Source of the DNA: Exophiala sp. HKRS030
Taxonomy: Eukaryota > Ascomycota > Eurotiomycetes > Chaetothyriales > Herpotrichiellaceae
Direction of reading: 5' to 3'
Assembly: GCA_023897205.1 (NCBI GenBank)
Contig: JAHWDD010000001.1
Location: 3,844,001-3,908,000 of the forward strand
Length of the DNA: 64,000 bases
The notes under the pieces were generated by a model. That model made no database searches and was not told the DNA's origin. It saw nothing but the letters and a program-made list of their open reading frames with translations. This document shows positions 54,879 to 64,000 of this stretch, piece by piece. Position 1 is the stretch's first letter. The number at the start of each line of letters is the position of its first letter. The position numbers and the translations under genes were made by a program.

Positions 54879-57252
54879 CTATGTGAAGCTCTTGGTGAAG
54901 CTGACGACGACCTCCTTCAGCTGTTGCTCGAGGTCCTTGCTCAATTGACCCTCCTTGTCAATACTTGCCAAAAGCTCAGCTTGATCAGCCTTCAAGTAGG
55001 CGAGGAAATCAGACTCCCATTGAAGGATCTTGCTGACTGGAACGCTGTCCAAGTGTCCGTTGACACCAGCGTAGATAAGAGGAACCATCTCATTGACAGC
55101 CATGGGTGAGTATTGCTTCTGCTTCAAGAGCTCGGTAAGACGTTCACCACGGTTGAGGGTCTGCTTAGTGGCAGCATCAAGATCGGAACCAAACTGGGCG
55201 AAAGCGGCGACTTCTCGGTATTGGGCCAAGAAAAGCTTCAGAGAACCAGCAACTTGCTTCATGGCTTTGAGCTGTGCAGCTGAACCGACGCGTGAAACAG
55301 AAAGTCCGACATTGATAGCAGGCCGAACACCCTTGTAGAAAAGTTCACCTTCCAAAAAGATCTGACCGTCGGTGATTGAGATAACGTTCGTTGGAATGTA
55401 TGCAGACACATCGCCGCCTTGAGTTTCGATGATAGGCAGAGCTGTCAAGGATCCTCCACCGAGCTTGCTGTTCATCTTCGCCGCACGCTCCAAGAGTCTG
55501 GAATGAAGATAAAACACGTCGCCAGGATACGCTTCACGTCCTGGAGGACGGCGAAGAAGCAGGGACATTTGTCTGTATGCAACAGCTTGTTTCGACAGGT
55601 CATCATGGATAATTAGGGCATGCTTGCCATTGTCTCTGAACCACTCAGCAATAGATGTCTATAACAAAAGTAGTCAGTAAAGGTTCGTGGAGGTCAAAAA
55701 AGTAGGAAAAGTAGGAAAGCGACGACGAGATGGAGGAAATGCAGTGCCAAGAACTAGACAGCCGAGAAAATAGTCGATGGGAAGTAGTCGTGAACAAGTC
55801 ATTGGTTGAGTTGCTAGATATTAGTTGAAGACGATGCGTGGCTTCAAAAATGGCGAGAGACAATTAGTGGCGAGATAGCAATGGTGGTCCAGTCAGGATC
55901 GCCAACATCGGAAGCTGCCAGAAGAAAGGCGTTTTTTCTCGCGGTGCTTCCAATTATCTTCATGATCCTTCAGACTTTCAGAGCAGGTGAGGCGTAGCCG
56001 TGAAATATACATGGGGAGGGCGAGCTCCAGAAAGACAACCGATCCAGCTGCAAGGAACAGTAAAATGAGTCCAGGAAGGACACCCTTCCGATCTTCCGAG
56101 CGAACAATGTGGTCCTTGCTACAATGAAGGGGAAATGAAAGTGGAAAAAACTTACACCAGTGAAAGGAGCAATGTACTGCAGAGGAGCAGCTTCAGAAGC
56201 CGTGGCCGCAACAACGATGCTGTACTTCATAGCATCGTTCTCCTCAAGAGTCTTGACAAGCTGAGCGACAGTAGATCGCTTCTGACCAACAGCCACGTAG
56301 ACACAGTAGAGCTTCTTGGTCTCGTCATTACCAGAGTTCCATCTCTTCTGGTTCAACATGGCATCAAGAGCGACGGCAGTCTTTCCGGTCTGACGATCAC
56401 CAATGATCAACTCACGCTGACCACGACCGATCGGCACCATGGCGTCGACAGACTTGAGGCCAGTCTGGACTGGCTGGTTGACAGATTGACGAGGAAGGAT
56501 ACCGGGGGCCTTGATTTGAGCACGACGTCTCTCGGTGGTCTTGATGGGGCCCTTGCCATCGATCGGGTTACCGAGAGCATCGACGACACGACCAAGCATA
56601 GCCTCACCAACCGGAACATCGACCTAGTATCATTTAGCTCAACATCTCCCATTGAATCCGGGTGATCCTACAATCTGGCCGGTACGCTTAACAGTTTCTC
56701 CTTCTCTGACGAGACGATCGGAACCGAAAAGCACAACACCGACTTGGCCTGCTTCCAAGTTCATGCACATGCCCTTGACACCGGAAGCGAATTCGACCAG
56801 CTCTTCGGCCTGGACATTGCTCATGCCATGAACACGGGCGATACCGTCACCGACGGACAAAACACGGCCAGTCTCAGCGAGGCCTGCCTCCTCTTGAACT
56901 CCGCGGATTCTTTGCTCGAGGATGGAGGAGACTTCGGTAGGAGAAGCTTTAGCATCGGCAGCGTATGATCGAACCTGTTTTGAGGCGGCATTGAAAGGTG
57001 CGGGAGCAGCGACACGGGACTAGCAAAGATTTTGATTAGCCGGGAACTCTCGAATTTGGGATTCGAAGCGGCTGATATTGCGATCTGAAGCTTGGAAAAC
57101 AGTTTCGCCAGCTAGTCGATGGTCATAGAGATGCTTTCGAAGCTTCCAGGCTCGAACAGAGGAGAATTTGAGCTTACCGCAGCTATTCTTCCCGATGCTG
57201 AAATAGCACCGGCAATGCGGCCGGACTGGCGTAGAACGTTCCTCGACATCAT
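54879..57252 (-). CDS. ATP1: Mitochondrial F1-ATP synthase subunit alpha (four exons)
   Basis: Exons 57252-57178, 57019-56672, 56623-56156 and 55658-54879 join to 556 residues, the normal fungal length. The alpha subunit forms the alpha3beta3 hexamer of F1 in the matrix and carries non-catalytic nucleotide sites. The presequence [18 protein letters not shown] is encoded by exon 1. Landmarks: [41 protein letters not shown]-loop GDRQTGKT (about 216-223), [38 protein letters not shown] (with the ATP-site residues), and [16 protein letters not shown]. It ends SFTKSFT. Intron 3 is 497 bp, far longer than any other in the window; introns 1 and 2 are 158 and 48 bp. It shares a 402-bp divergent promoter with AKR1. 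Confidence 0.96.
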
Positions 57253-57654
57253 CTTGCCTACTCGCGAAGCTTGATATAAAGGACCTCCGAGAAGCAAAAG
57301 GCGAAATGAGATGGCTCAAACGAGAGGGGAGAGGAGATTGATACACTGAGGTGAAAGGTGAAGAATACCTTAGCTCTCCTGGACTTCGGGATTGCAAGGC
57401 CTGCCAAGCGACTAAAAGTCACGTGAAGAATATTCTGCTTCGAAGCACAAGGGCGCGCACGTCGTACATACGGCGGAGTAGTAATGCTCCATGTGCTCCA
57501 ACTTTCTTACGAATGGCTCTGTGGCTGAGTGGACTTGACCAGGCAGGATTCAGGAGGTATCTTTTTCTGCATAACGGCTGCGTATCGTCTCATGGAAGTC
57601 ATCTAAGAGTCAGTATGTTTACATGTACAACGAGAAACCCAAGAAGACCGCGCC
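57253..57654. promoter_or_regulatory. Bidirectional promoter of ATP1 and AKR1
   Basis: Only 402 bp separate the two start codons. A perfect 8-bp palindrome TCACGTGA lies at 57419-57426, roughly 170 bp from the ATP1 ATG and 230 bp from the AKR1 ATG. It fits the CACGTG site of bHLH factors such as Cbf1-type regulators of respiratory genes. Confidence 0.5.
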
Positions 57655-59814
57655 ATGTCGACCCCCAACCCTCAAAAGTCGTCCCTTCCTCCGCCGTCTA
57701 AAGACAAAGCGGCTTCCCCGAAAGTAACCTCTGAAGATGTTGAACTCGAACCAGTACAGAATGGTTCAGCAGAACGAGGTCTCCCTTTGGAGGAGGATAT
57801 TATGCAATGCGCCCGCATTGGCGCTCTCGAATTCATTCAGAAGATGATCCAGTCTGGGAAATATACTGCGTCGTACAAGGATGAAGAGGGCATCACCCCC
57901 CTTCATTGGGCTGCCATCAACAATCAATATGCCGTGTGTAAATACCTACTAGAACAAGGTGCAGACGTCAACGCGAAAGGAGGAGAGTCTAATGCGACGG
58001 CTGTTATGTGGGCTTCTCAGAGATGTCATTTCTACATCGTCAATCTCCTGCTGCAAAACGGCGCTGATCCTCTATTGACCGACGGGCAAGGCTACAACAT
58101 CCTCCATCTGGCAACCATCGACGGGAATGCCCTCCTGATGATTCTCCTGCTGCATCAGAATATACCTGTGGACATTCCGGACCCTCAAGGACACACAAGC
58201 TTGATGTGGGCAGGATACAAAGGCTGGCCTGCCTGTGTTGACCTCCTTTTGCGCTGGGGAGCGAACGTGAATGCAAGAGATGATAATGGCTATACCCCTA
58301 TACACTGGGCTCTGGTCAAGGGCTCCAAAGCCTGCTTGGATAAACTGCTGGAATACGGAGCGGACAGATCTGCAAAGACCAACGAGGGCAAAACACCAAA
58401 CGTCTGTGCCGATGAGATGAATACGAAACGAGTGTATCATCGTTCGTTAGCCGACCATGGTTATGATGCCTCGGGCAATGTCAAGACTCTCCCACTTGGC
58501 CTACACACTGTAGTTCGTGATCGATCTGCGATGGCCAAGTTTTTCTTCCTCTATCCTTTCACAATCATCCCGATCGGTCTTTATATCATTAGTCACCTCA
58601 GCATCTTCATTGGTCTCCCGATCTTTTTGGTGGTGTGCTTGGGAATGCAATACATTGCACAACGAATTGCCATGATCAGTCACCTCGAATATCACACCAT
58701 CCATAAAACACCCTATCTGGCAGGCATTTTTGCTGGCACGTTATTTTGGGTCGGCTTCAACTATCTCACCGCGATACTACCTGCCACATTTTCCTCAAAT
58801 CTGTTGTCAAATCTCTCGTTTGCGGTTTTCTATGCCGGCACGAGCTACTTCTACTTCCTCTCTATGTTCCAGGATCCCGGTTGGGTTCCTAAGTTGGCCT
58901 CACGGAACCAGCAACGCGCCATGATTGAAGAGCTCTTCTCGCTCTGGAAATTTGACGAAGAAAACTTTTGTGTTCAATGCATGGTTCGCAAGCCACTAAG
59001 GTCCAAACACTGCCGCCGCTGCCATCGCTGTGTGGCCAAACAAGATCACCATTGCCCATGGATACATAATTGCGTCGGAAATAACAACTTGCGCCACTTC
59101 TACATCTACATCCTTTGTTTGGAGGTGGGCATTATCCTTTATGTCCGACTGGTGCTCGCCTACCTCTCTGTGCTCCCCACTCCGAGTGAGGACGCTGTGT
59201 CGAAGTGCAACATTCTTGGCCCTGGACTTTGCGGGTTCGTGCTCCGCGATCCCTGGACTGTAGCTCTTGCGTTTTGGGCCGTGCTTCAGCTCGTCTGGGT
59301 GACGATGTTGATAGTTGTGCAGTCGGTACAGATATCCAAAAACCAGACAACTTATGAGAACATGAAACGGCATGAGCACTCTCATGAGAACGCACCTTTG
59401 CTGCCGCAGCACGTACGACCGGTCACGCAGGGTGTTACGACAGCCACGTCCTCCCTCAACGACACAGCGGCTGCTTCAACACGGATCAACCCTGTCCCAC
59501 GACGTCCCGAGGGTTGCCTTTCACGCTGGAAGAAGATTATTGGTCTCGATGCGTTCTTAGCCACCGCGTCAGATGCCTCGCATGGCAAACTCCGGTCTCG
59601 AAATTCGAATTCCTTCAGTCGCGGTATCATCGGCAACTGCAAGGATTTCTGGTGCGATCCGGCACCGGTTTTTGGCAAGAGGAAGAATGGAGAGGGCTTC
59701 CTCGGCGGCGAAGTGGTGGATTACGCACATATGTACGATGTACCTCTGAGACTTCGGAGGGGCGCTGGTGGAATGGCATATACCAGCGTTGCAACGGACG
59801 ATGATGAGCCATGA
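57655..59814 (+). CDS. AKR1: Ankyrin-repeat palmitoyltransferase Akr1
   Basis: Single exon, 719 residues, from an ATG in CGCCATGTCG. Akr1 is the Golgi/endosomal protein S-acyltransferase with cytosolic ankyrin repeats. Residues about 50-270 contain five or six ankyrin repeats ([77 protein letters not shown]). Membrane pairs follow around [18 protein letters not shown] and [19 protein letters not shown]. The zinc-binding DHHC-CRD reads [20 protein letters not shown], then the catalytic D464-H465-H466-C467 in [17 protein letters not shown]. Two further membrane segments follow, then a cytosolic tail with [19 protein letters not shown]. All catalytic elements are intact. Confidence 0.96.
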   Translation: MSTPNPQKSSLPPPSKDKAASPKVTSEDVELEPVQNGSAERGLPLEEDIMQCARIGALEFIQKMIQSGKYTASYKDEEGITPLHWAAINNQYAVCKYLLEQGADVNAKGGESNATAVMWASQRCHFYIVNLLLQNGADPLLTDGQGYNILHLATIDGNALLMILLLHQNIPVDIPDPQGHTSLMWAGYKGWPACVDLLLRWGANVNARDDNGYTPIHWALVKGSKACLDKLLEYGADRSAKTNEGKTPNVCADEMNTKRVYHRSLADHGYDASGNVKTLPLGLHTVVRDRSAMAKFFFLYPFTIIPIGLYIISHLSIFIGLPIFLVVCLGMQYIAQRIAMISHLEYHTIHKTPYLAGIFAGTLFWVGFNYLTAILPATFSSNLLSNLSFAVFYAGTSYFYFLSMFQDPGWVPKLASRNQQRAMIEELFSLWKFDEENFCVQCMVRKPLRSKHCRRCHRCVAKQDHHCPWIHNCVGNNNLRHFYIYILCLEVGIILYVRLVLAYLSVLPTPSEDAVSKCNILGPGLCGFVLRDPWTVALAFWAVLQLVWVTMLIVVQSVQISKNQTTYENMKRHEHSHENAPLLPQHVRPVTQGVTTATSSLNDTAAASTRINPVPRRPEGCLSRWKKIIGLDAFLATASDASHGKLRSRNSNSFSRGIIGNCKDFWCDPAPVFGKRKNGEGFLGGEVVDYAHMYDVPLRLRRGAGGMAYTSVATDDDEP

Positions 59815-60061
59815 TTCTTTCGGTTCTGATGGGAATTGGAGCTTGTAAATTTTGATTCTTTCTTTGCCGAACCGAACGTGAAGCTCCCTGGGTGATTCAC
59901 GCGTGAATTGAGCAAAGGTTCCTGGGGATTCTTATTTTGTGTCTCTTTCGGGATTGATGGATCGACGATCGGCAAGGAGATCCAAACAAGATACCATTTT
60001 GTACAGAAATCTTTGGAAACCTCTTTTTTCCTCACCTGGTCTCGCGTAGTCGTGATCATGT

Positions 60062-62130
60062 TCAACTTGACTGTTTCCTGACCCTGACCCTGCAAGGCAA
60101 GCCTCCCTCCATTGGCAAGGTCAGACTGTTCGCACTCACTCTGTCGGGTAGGAGGACGTGTTCGTTTTGGACGTTACCGTTGCTTGTCGCTGCGTACCCG
60201 TCGGCGAGGACCTCGTCAAATTCCCATTCCGTACAGATCCTGACCAAGACCCACACGGCCATGACCTCTGCCATCTTCTTGCCCAGACACGCCCTCGGCC
60301 CGCCGTTGAAGACAGGAAACTCGAACGGTGACTTGGGTGTGAAGTTGTGCCCGCTGCGGCTGCGGTCGTCGTCGAGCCACCGCCGCGGTCTGAAGAGGTG
60401 CGAGTCGTCGCCGAACACCTCTCTCGCCCGGTTGAAGGCGTGGATGCACCAGACCACCACGGCGCCGGGAGGGAGGTAGGTCCCGTCCGGGAGCGTGACG
60501 GGTGGTTTGTCCGTCGCCGTCTGTTTGATCTCAAAGGGAACGGGAGGGTGGAGACGGAGGGCCTCGTAAAAGGTGGCGAGCGTCAGCGGGAGGTTCGTGG
60601 GTTGCAGGGATGCCACGTCGAGGGCGGCCTCGGCGTCGTTCTCGACAACGTCGGGGATTTTGGTGGTGACCTCGGCCCTGAGGTCCTCGAGGGCGGTCCG
60701 GTGGCGCAACAAAGCGTACAAGGTCCAAGTGAGCGACTGGGCCGTGGTGTCGCGGCCCGCGGACAAAAAATTGAGGGCGGCGTCGGCGACCACTAGAGGG
60801 TCGGCAAGGGACTCGATGAGCGAGTCGATCAACGTACCACCAAAGGCGTCCTCCGGGATGGGGTCGTCGGTGATGAGGCTCTCGAACGCGGCTCGCGACC
60901 GGCGTCGACGTGCGTTGGAAACGATCTGACGACCGAATTGCTTGACAGTGGCCAGGGAGTCGCGGAAGTCGGACCCCGAAAAGACTTCGGTGAGACGGTA
61001 GAGGGGGTTTTGAAATCGGAGGCTGATGTGGGACGAGGCGTGGTCAAAGGCTCTGCTGAAGGGAGACGAGGCTGATATTTCCATCTTTGGTACAACAACA
61101 GCAGAAGGCAACAAAAAGTCAGATGGTGTTGTGTGAGAATGGTTTCAAGTTTGGGCACCTGGGTTTGGACCAAAAACAAGGGGGATGAGGAGGAAGGGGA
61201 GGGTTATGAGAAAGAGGGCAAAAAAGGTCATTATATAGTAACGTAGTCTCTTACATCGTATGCCATGTGTCCGACGACAGTGGTCGTGAGGTCGTGAAAG
61301 ATTTGTTGTAAATCGACGACGGTGCCGTCCTTCGCTGCCTGCGAGAGTTGTTTCTTCGTCATGTCGTTGTATACTTCGGGCAAGACATGTTCGACGAGAG
61401 CGTCCAGGTTGGCTCCACTGAAGAATTTCAGGCCGGCTTTACGTTGAGCTCGCCATAGGTCTCCCGTGGCGTTGATGATGCCGTACCCTGTATACATACA
61501 TAACATTTGTGAGTAGTTTTATAAAAATATAACAACCAGCTTAGTCTAACGATCTCTCTTCACCCTCACCTCTCCATTTGCCTGGCCCACGCGGCGCCTT
61601 GTGTAGGAAACAAACAACAGAACAGAAACGAAGGGATCTTTTGTGGTGCTCTGCTTACTCACCGAACAAGTCCCACGATCTTGATCTGAAGAACTCTCCC
61701 TTGGTAATTGTCGATTCGTTCTTCAAGACAAACTCCAGGTTTTCGGGGCTGTTGATGACCACCCCAGGCGGCAACGTAGGGACCGAGATCTCAAAGGTTT
61801 CATGGCCAAAAAGCTGCTGGCACTTGACAAACCAGTCGAACAATACGTGACGCGGTTTGAGGAATTGGATTGCATTCCCGACGATGGGAAGAGTATCCGG
61901 TGGACGTCTGGGTGTTGTGAAAGTACTTTGAGTTAGAAAGGTAGTAGATGAATGACTTGGGTACCTAGGTAGGGATTGTGCTCCGTAGTATTCCTATCTG
62001 TAGGTAGTAAGGATATAACTTGCCTTAATTTTTGACCATTTCGATGAATTCCAGGACTTCTCTTGCTCGAGACGTAGTAGAGGGAACCAAGTGTACACAG
62101 CAGTAATGCAACGAGGCTTGTCCAGATCAT
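60062..62130 (-). CDS. Cytochrome P450, CYP52/CYP86-like clan (four exons)
   Basis: Exons 62130-62024, 61907-61663, 61487-61255 and 61084-60062 join to 535 residues. The start is the first ATG (62130), giving a membrane anchor MIWTSLVALLLCTLGSLYYV followed by a basic stop-transfer. PPDTLPIVGNA is the proline-rich hinge, WRAQRK the C-helix, and AGRDTTAQSLTW the I-helix with the Thr of the oxygen groove. EALRLHPPVP contains the ExxR, and FNGGPRACLGKKMA the heme loop with the axial Cys461. This I-helix and the missing-family details resemble fatty-acid/alkane omega-hydroxylase groups. Intron 1 uses a GC donor (AAG|GCAAGT). The last exon is GC-rich. It is divergent from the type III PKS, so it may hydroxylate the acyl chain of a polyketide or its starter; this is inference. 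Confidence 0.9.
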
Positions 62131-62964
62131 TTCTTGACCCAAACCGGGGGGAGCGTAACCTGGAAATTGGTTCGAATCGAAGGGATTCTGGAACGTAAAG
62201 GCGAGGCCTAGATACTGCAGTCCATGTACTCGTCGTATCCGTATGGCTCATGGACTAAAGTGTCGTCCTTAGGCCGAATAGAGCCGCGTGCACGGGGGAC
62301 ATGCGCCAAGCTATTGTCATTGAAGGGTTCGATGTGTTGGGAAAAGATTACGAGTGCAGATAACTCGTGGCAAGTTGAGTAAACAGGAGAATGAGCCAGT
62401 CGGGGCCAGCCTGGACTCCGTACCTTGCTTGGAGCAGTGCGAGGGTCTACGGTATTAGAGTCTGCGAGTCTTTCAATTAGGGGGTTTATGATGGCCCCCA
62501 CAGCTGTCAGGGCTCAATCTATTGGGTCTTTCGGGGGCGGTACTTAGCCTAGGCTGCCCCCCCGGGGCGATTGTGTGGTGATATCGTCGCCTGTTGATTC
62601 GTCGGCATTGCATCCAGCTCACTTGGACACGATCATCATCAATGACCAGTCCAAAAGTCTCTCGCATCTCGCATCTCGCATTCTTGTACTCCGTACGGAC
62701 TGACCTACCAATTCTCAGTCCCTCGTGTGCCTCGATTTTTGCGGGTTTGGAAGTGGCGCCTCCAGTCATCTGGAAGCTCTCCTTATTGTCGCTCATTACT
62801 CGTAACCACCCTCGTTCATGGCTTAAACCTCGGTTTCAGTTGTGTTTCAAGCATTGCGATAGACAAAATAACCCACGTCATCATCATTCGGTGTAAATTG
62901 TTGAGTCTCGCTTGATGCTTTGTTGGGCGAGGACCACGACCATCGTGCAGCCCAAAGGACAGCA
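62131..62964. promoter_or_regulatory. Divergent promoter region of the P450 and the type III PKS
   Basis: 834 bp between divergent start codons with no coding signal. One TACTCCGTA copy lies at 62687-62695. A shared promoter would fit co-regulated biosynthetic genes. Confidence 0.5.
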
Positions 62965-64000
62965 ATGTCGCCCTCTGCAATGCACAATAAGGTCACACCG
63001 CCCTACCAGCGACCTAATTTATATATTCACGGTATCGGCGTTGAGTATCCTCCTCACGAGATCAAGCCGGAACAATTGGCCACTCTCGCAAAGCGCCACT
63101 ATCCCAGTTCTCCAGCGTAAGCGTTTGTCCTACCTGCCTGACTGCCCCCGTGGGATCTTCCAGACGCTGACAGGTCGCAGACTTGACAAAGTGCTGACGA
63201 TCAACGAATACACCGGCATCGATGCTCGTTCAGCGATTGGGACCATCGACCACCCGATCGCCAACGGGCCTGAAGCCCCTTCAATAGCCGAGTTGTGCGA
63301 GGTGTTCCTGGACGAGGGCGTGAAGCTGTCCGTGCAGGCATGCCGCAAAGCTCTGGAACAATGGGGTGGTGATCTGTCAGAGATCACGCACGTTGTTGCC
63401 ACTACTTGCACCAACTCCGCCAATCCTGGTTATGATCACTATGTCGTCAAGCAGCTCGGCTTGGACCAGAGCATAGAGAAAGTCCTCCTCCATGGAGTCG
63501 GCTGCAGTGGAGGACTGGCTGCACTTAGAACCGCTGCCAACATCGCTCTTGGCTCCAGCTTCCGTCGAAAACCAGCGCGCATTCTGGTCTTTGCCTGTGA
63601 AGTTTCTAGCACCCTCGTTCGATCTGAACTGGACTCGATACACAAGGATCAGGAGATCAGGATAGGTGTCGCGCTCTTTAGTGACTGCGCGTCCGCTGTG
63701 GTCCTGGGAAATGGCTTCAGCGATCGATACGATGAAGAGCCGATTCTAGAGCTTCTGGATTGGGATCACCGAATCATTGAAGACACTGAGAAGGATCTCG
63801 GATTCGACGTCGACCCTGTCGGTAGGTTTTGATTTCATCACCACCATCACAGACACAGCTTGCCGTCTGACATTGATCTAGGTTGGAAAGTCGTCTTGAC
63901 TCAGCGAGTTCCCAAGCTTGCATCGGCAGCAGTGCCGGCCATGTTCGAGGATCTGGTCGGATCGATTCCCGAGTTGGTCGATGCAGGCAAGTTCAAAGCT
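62965..64000 (+). CDS. Type III polyketide synthase (chalcone synthase-like), 3' end outside window
   Basis: Exons 62965-63116, 63181-63821 and 63882 to the window edge (partial), about 304 residues visible. A second ATG at 62980 is an alternative start. The protein begins with a thiolase-like start LYIHGIGVEYPPHEIKPEQL, then VLTINEYTGIDARSAIG, THVVATTCTNSANPGYDHYV, and the nucleophile loop LLHGVGCSGGLAALRTA with catalytic Cys159. FSDCASAVVLGNG is the start of the second half. The catalytic His and Asn should lie beyond the edge. Fungal type III PKSs make triketide or longer pyrones and resorcinols/resorcylic acids, often from long-chain acyl-CoA starters. It is divergent from a P450, suggesting a small biosynthetic locus that continues to the right. 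Confidence 0.93.

Noticed and set aside
62160..62185. Possible tRNA B-box (GGTTCGAATC)
   Set aside because: No T-stem complementarity, no A-box at the right distance and no acceptor stem.

Overview
The window is nuclear DNA of a filamentous ascomycete (Pezizomycotina). Genes carry short introns (mostly 43-70 bp, GT-AG, with CTAAC/CTGAC-like branch sites). Typical fungal families are present: a Zn2Cys6 regulator, WSC-domain protein, Rhodopsin-fold membrane receptor, DUF7708 protein, DUF5321 mitochondrial protein, fungal type III PKS and a P450. The recurrent intergenic nonamer TACGGAGTA/TACTCCGTA hints at Eurotiomycetes, but order and genus cannot be fixed from the sequence alone. I see no tRNA, rRNA, CRISPR array or intact transposon.

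Layout. 1-6.5 kb: end of a CBS-domain gene, convergent with a P-loop-less STAND-like DUF7708 gene, which is divergent from a five-exon AAA ATPase. 7.6-13.8 kb: C2H2 zinc-finger regulator and mitochondrial tRNA t6A synthase (QRI7). 14.8-21.1 kb: a nine-exon secreted giant with a quinoprotein-like propeller, HYDIN-like beta domains and six WSC domains. 22-30 kb: a small conserved-looking protein, a septin-like GTPase with a C-terminal membrane segment, and a G3BP-like NTF2/RRM/RGG protein. 31-41.3 kb: DUF5321 mitochondrial protein, a small membrane protein, separase, and a five-segment membrane protein. 41.3-48 kb: a decayed inverted copy of the 3' end of the neighbouring histidine-rich secreted-protein gene, that gene itself, a Zn2Cys6 regulator and a membrane-anchored methyltransferase-like protein. 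48.7-54 kb: NmrA-like reductase, class I methyltransferase, Rhodopsin-family membrane protein. 54.9-59.8 kb: ATP synthase alpha (ATP1), head-to-head with the ankyrin/DHHC palmitoyltransferase AKR1. 60-64 kb: a P450 divergent from a type III polyketide synthase cut by the window edge, a likely start of a secondary-metabolite locus.

Most genes are independent housekeeping or regulatory genes; pairs that may work together are P450/type III PKS and, more speculatively, DUF7708/AAA ATPase. Exon structures below were built by hand from splice consensus, reading-frame continuity and family conservation; for every multi-exon gene the exon lengths sum to a multiple of three. The unusual signals are mostly in splicing: a 16-nt microexon inside a zinc cluster, a tandem NAG acceptor and an intron inside P-loops, a GC-AG intron, and stop-free introns whose length is a multiple of three. 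There are also abrupt GC steps in terminal exons.
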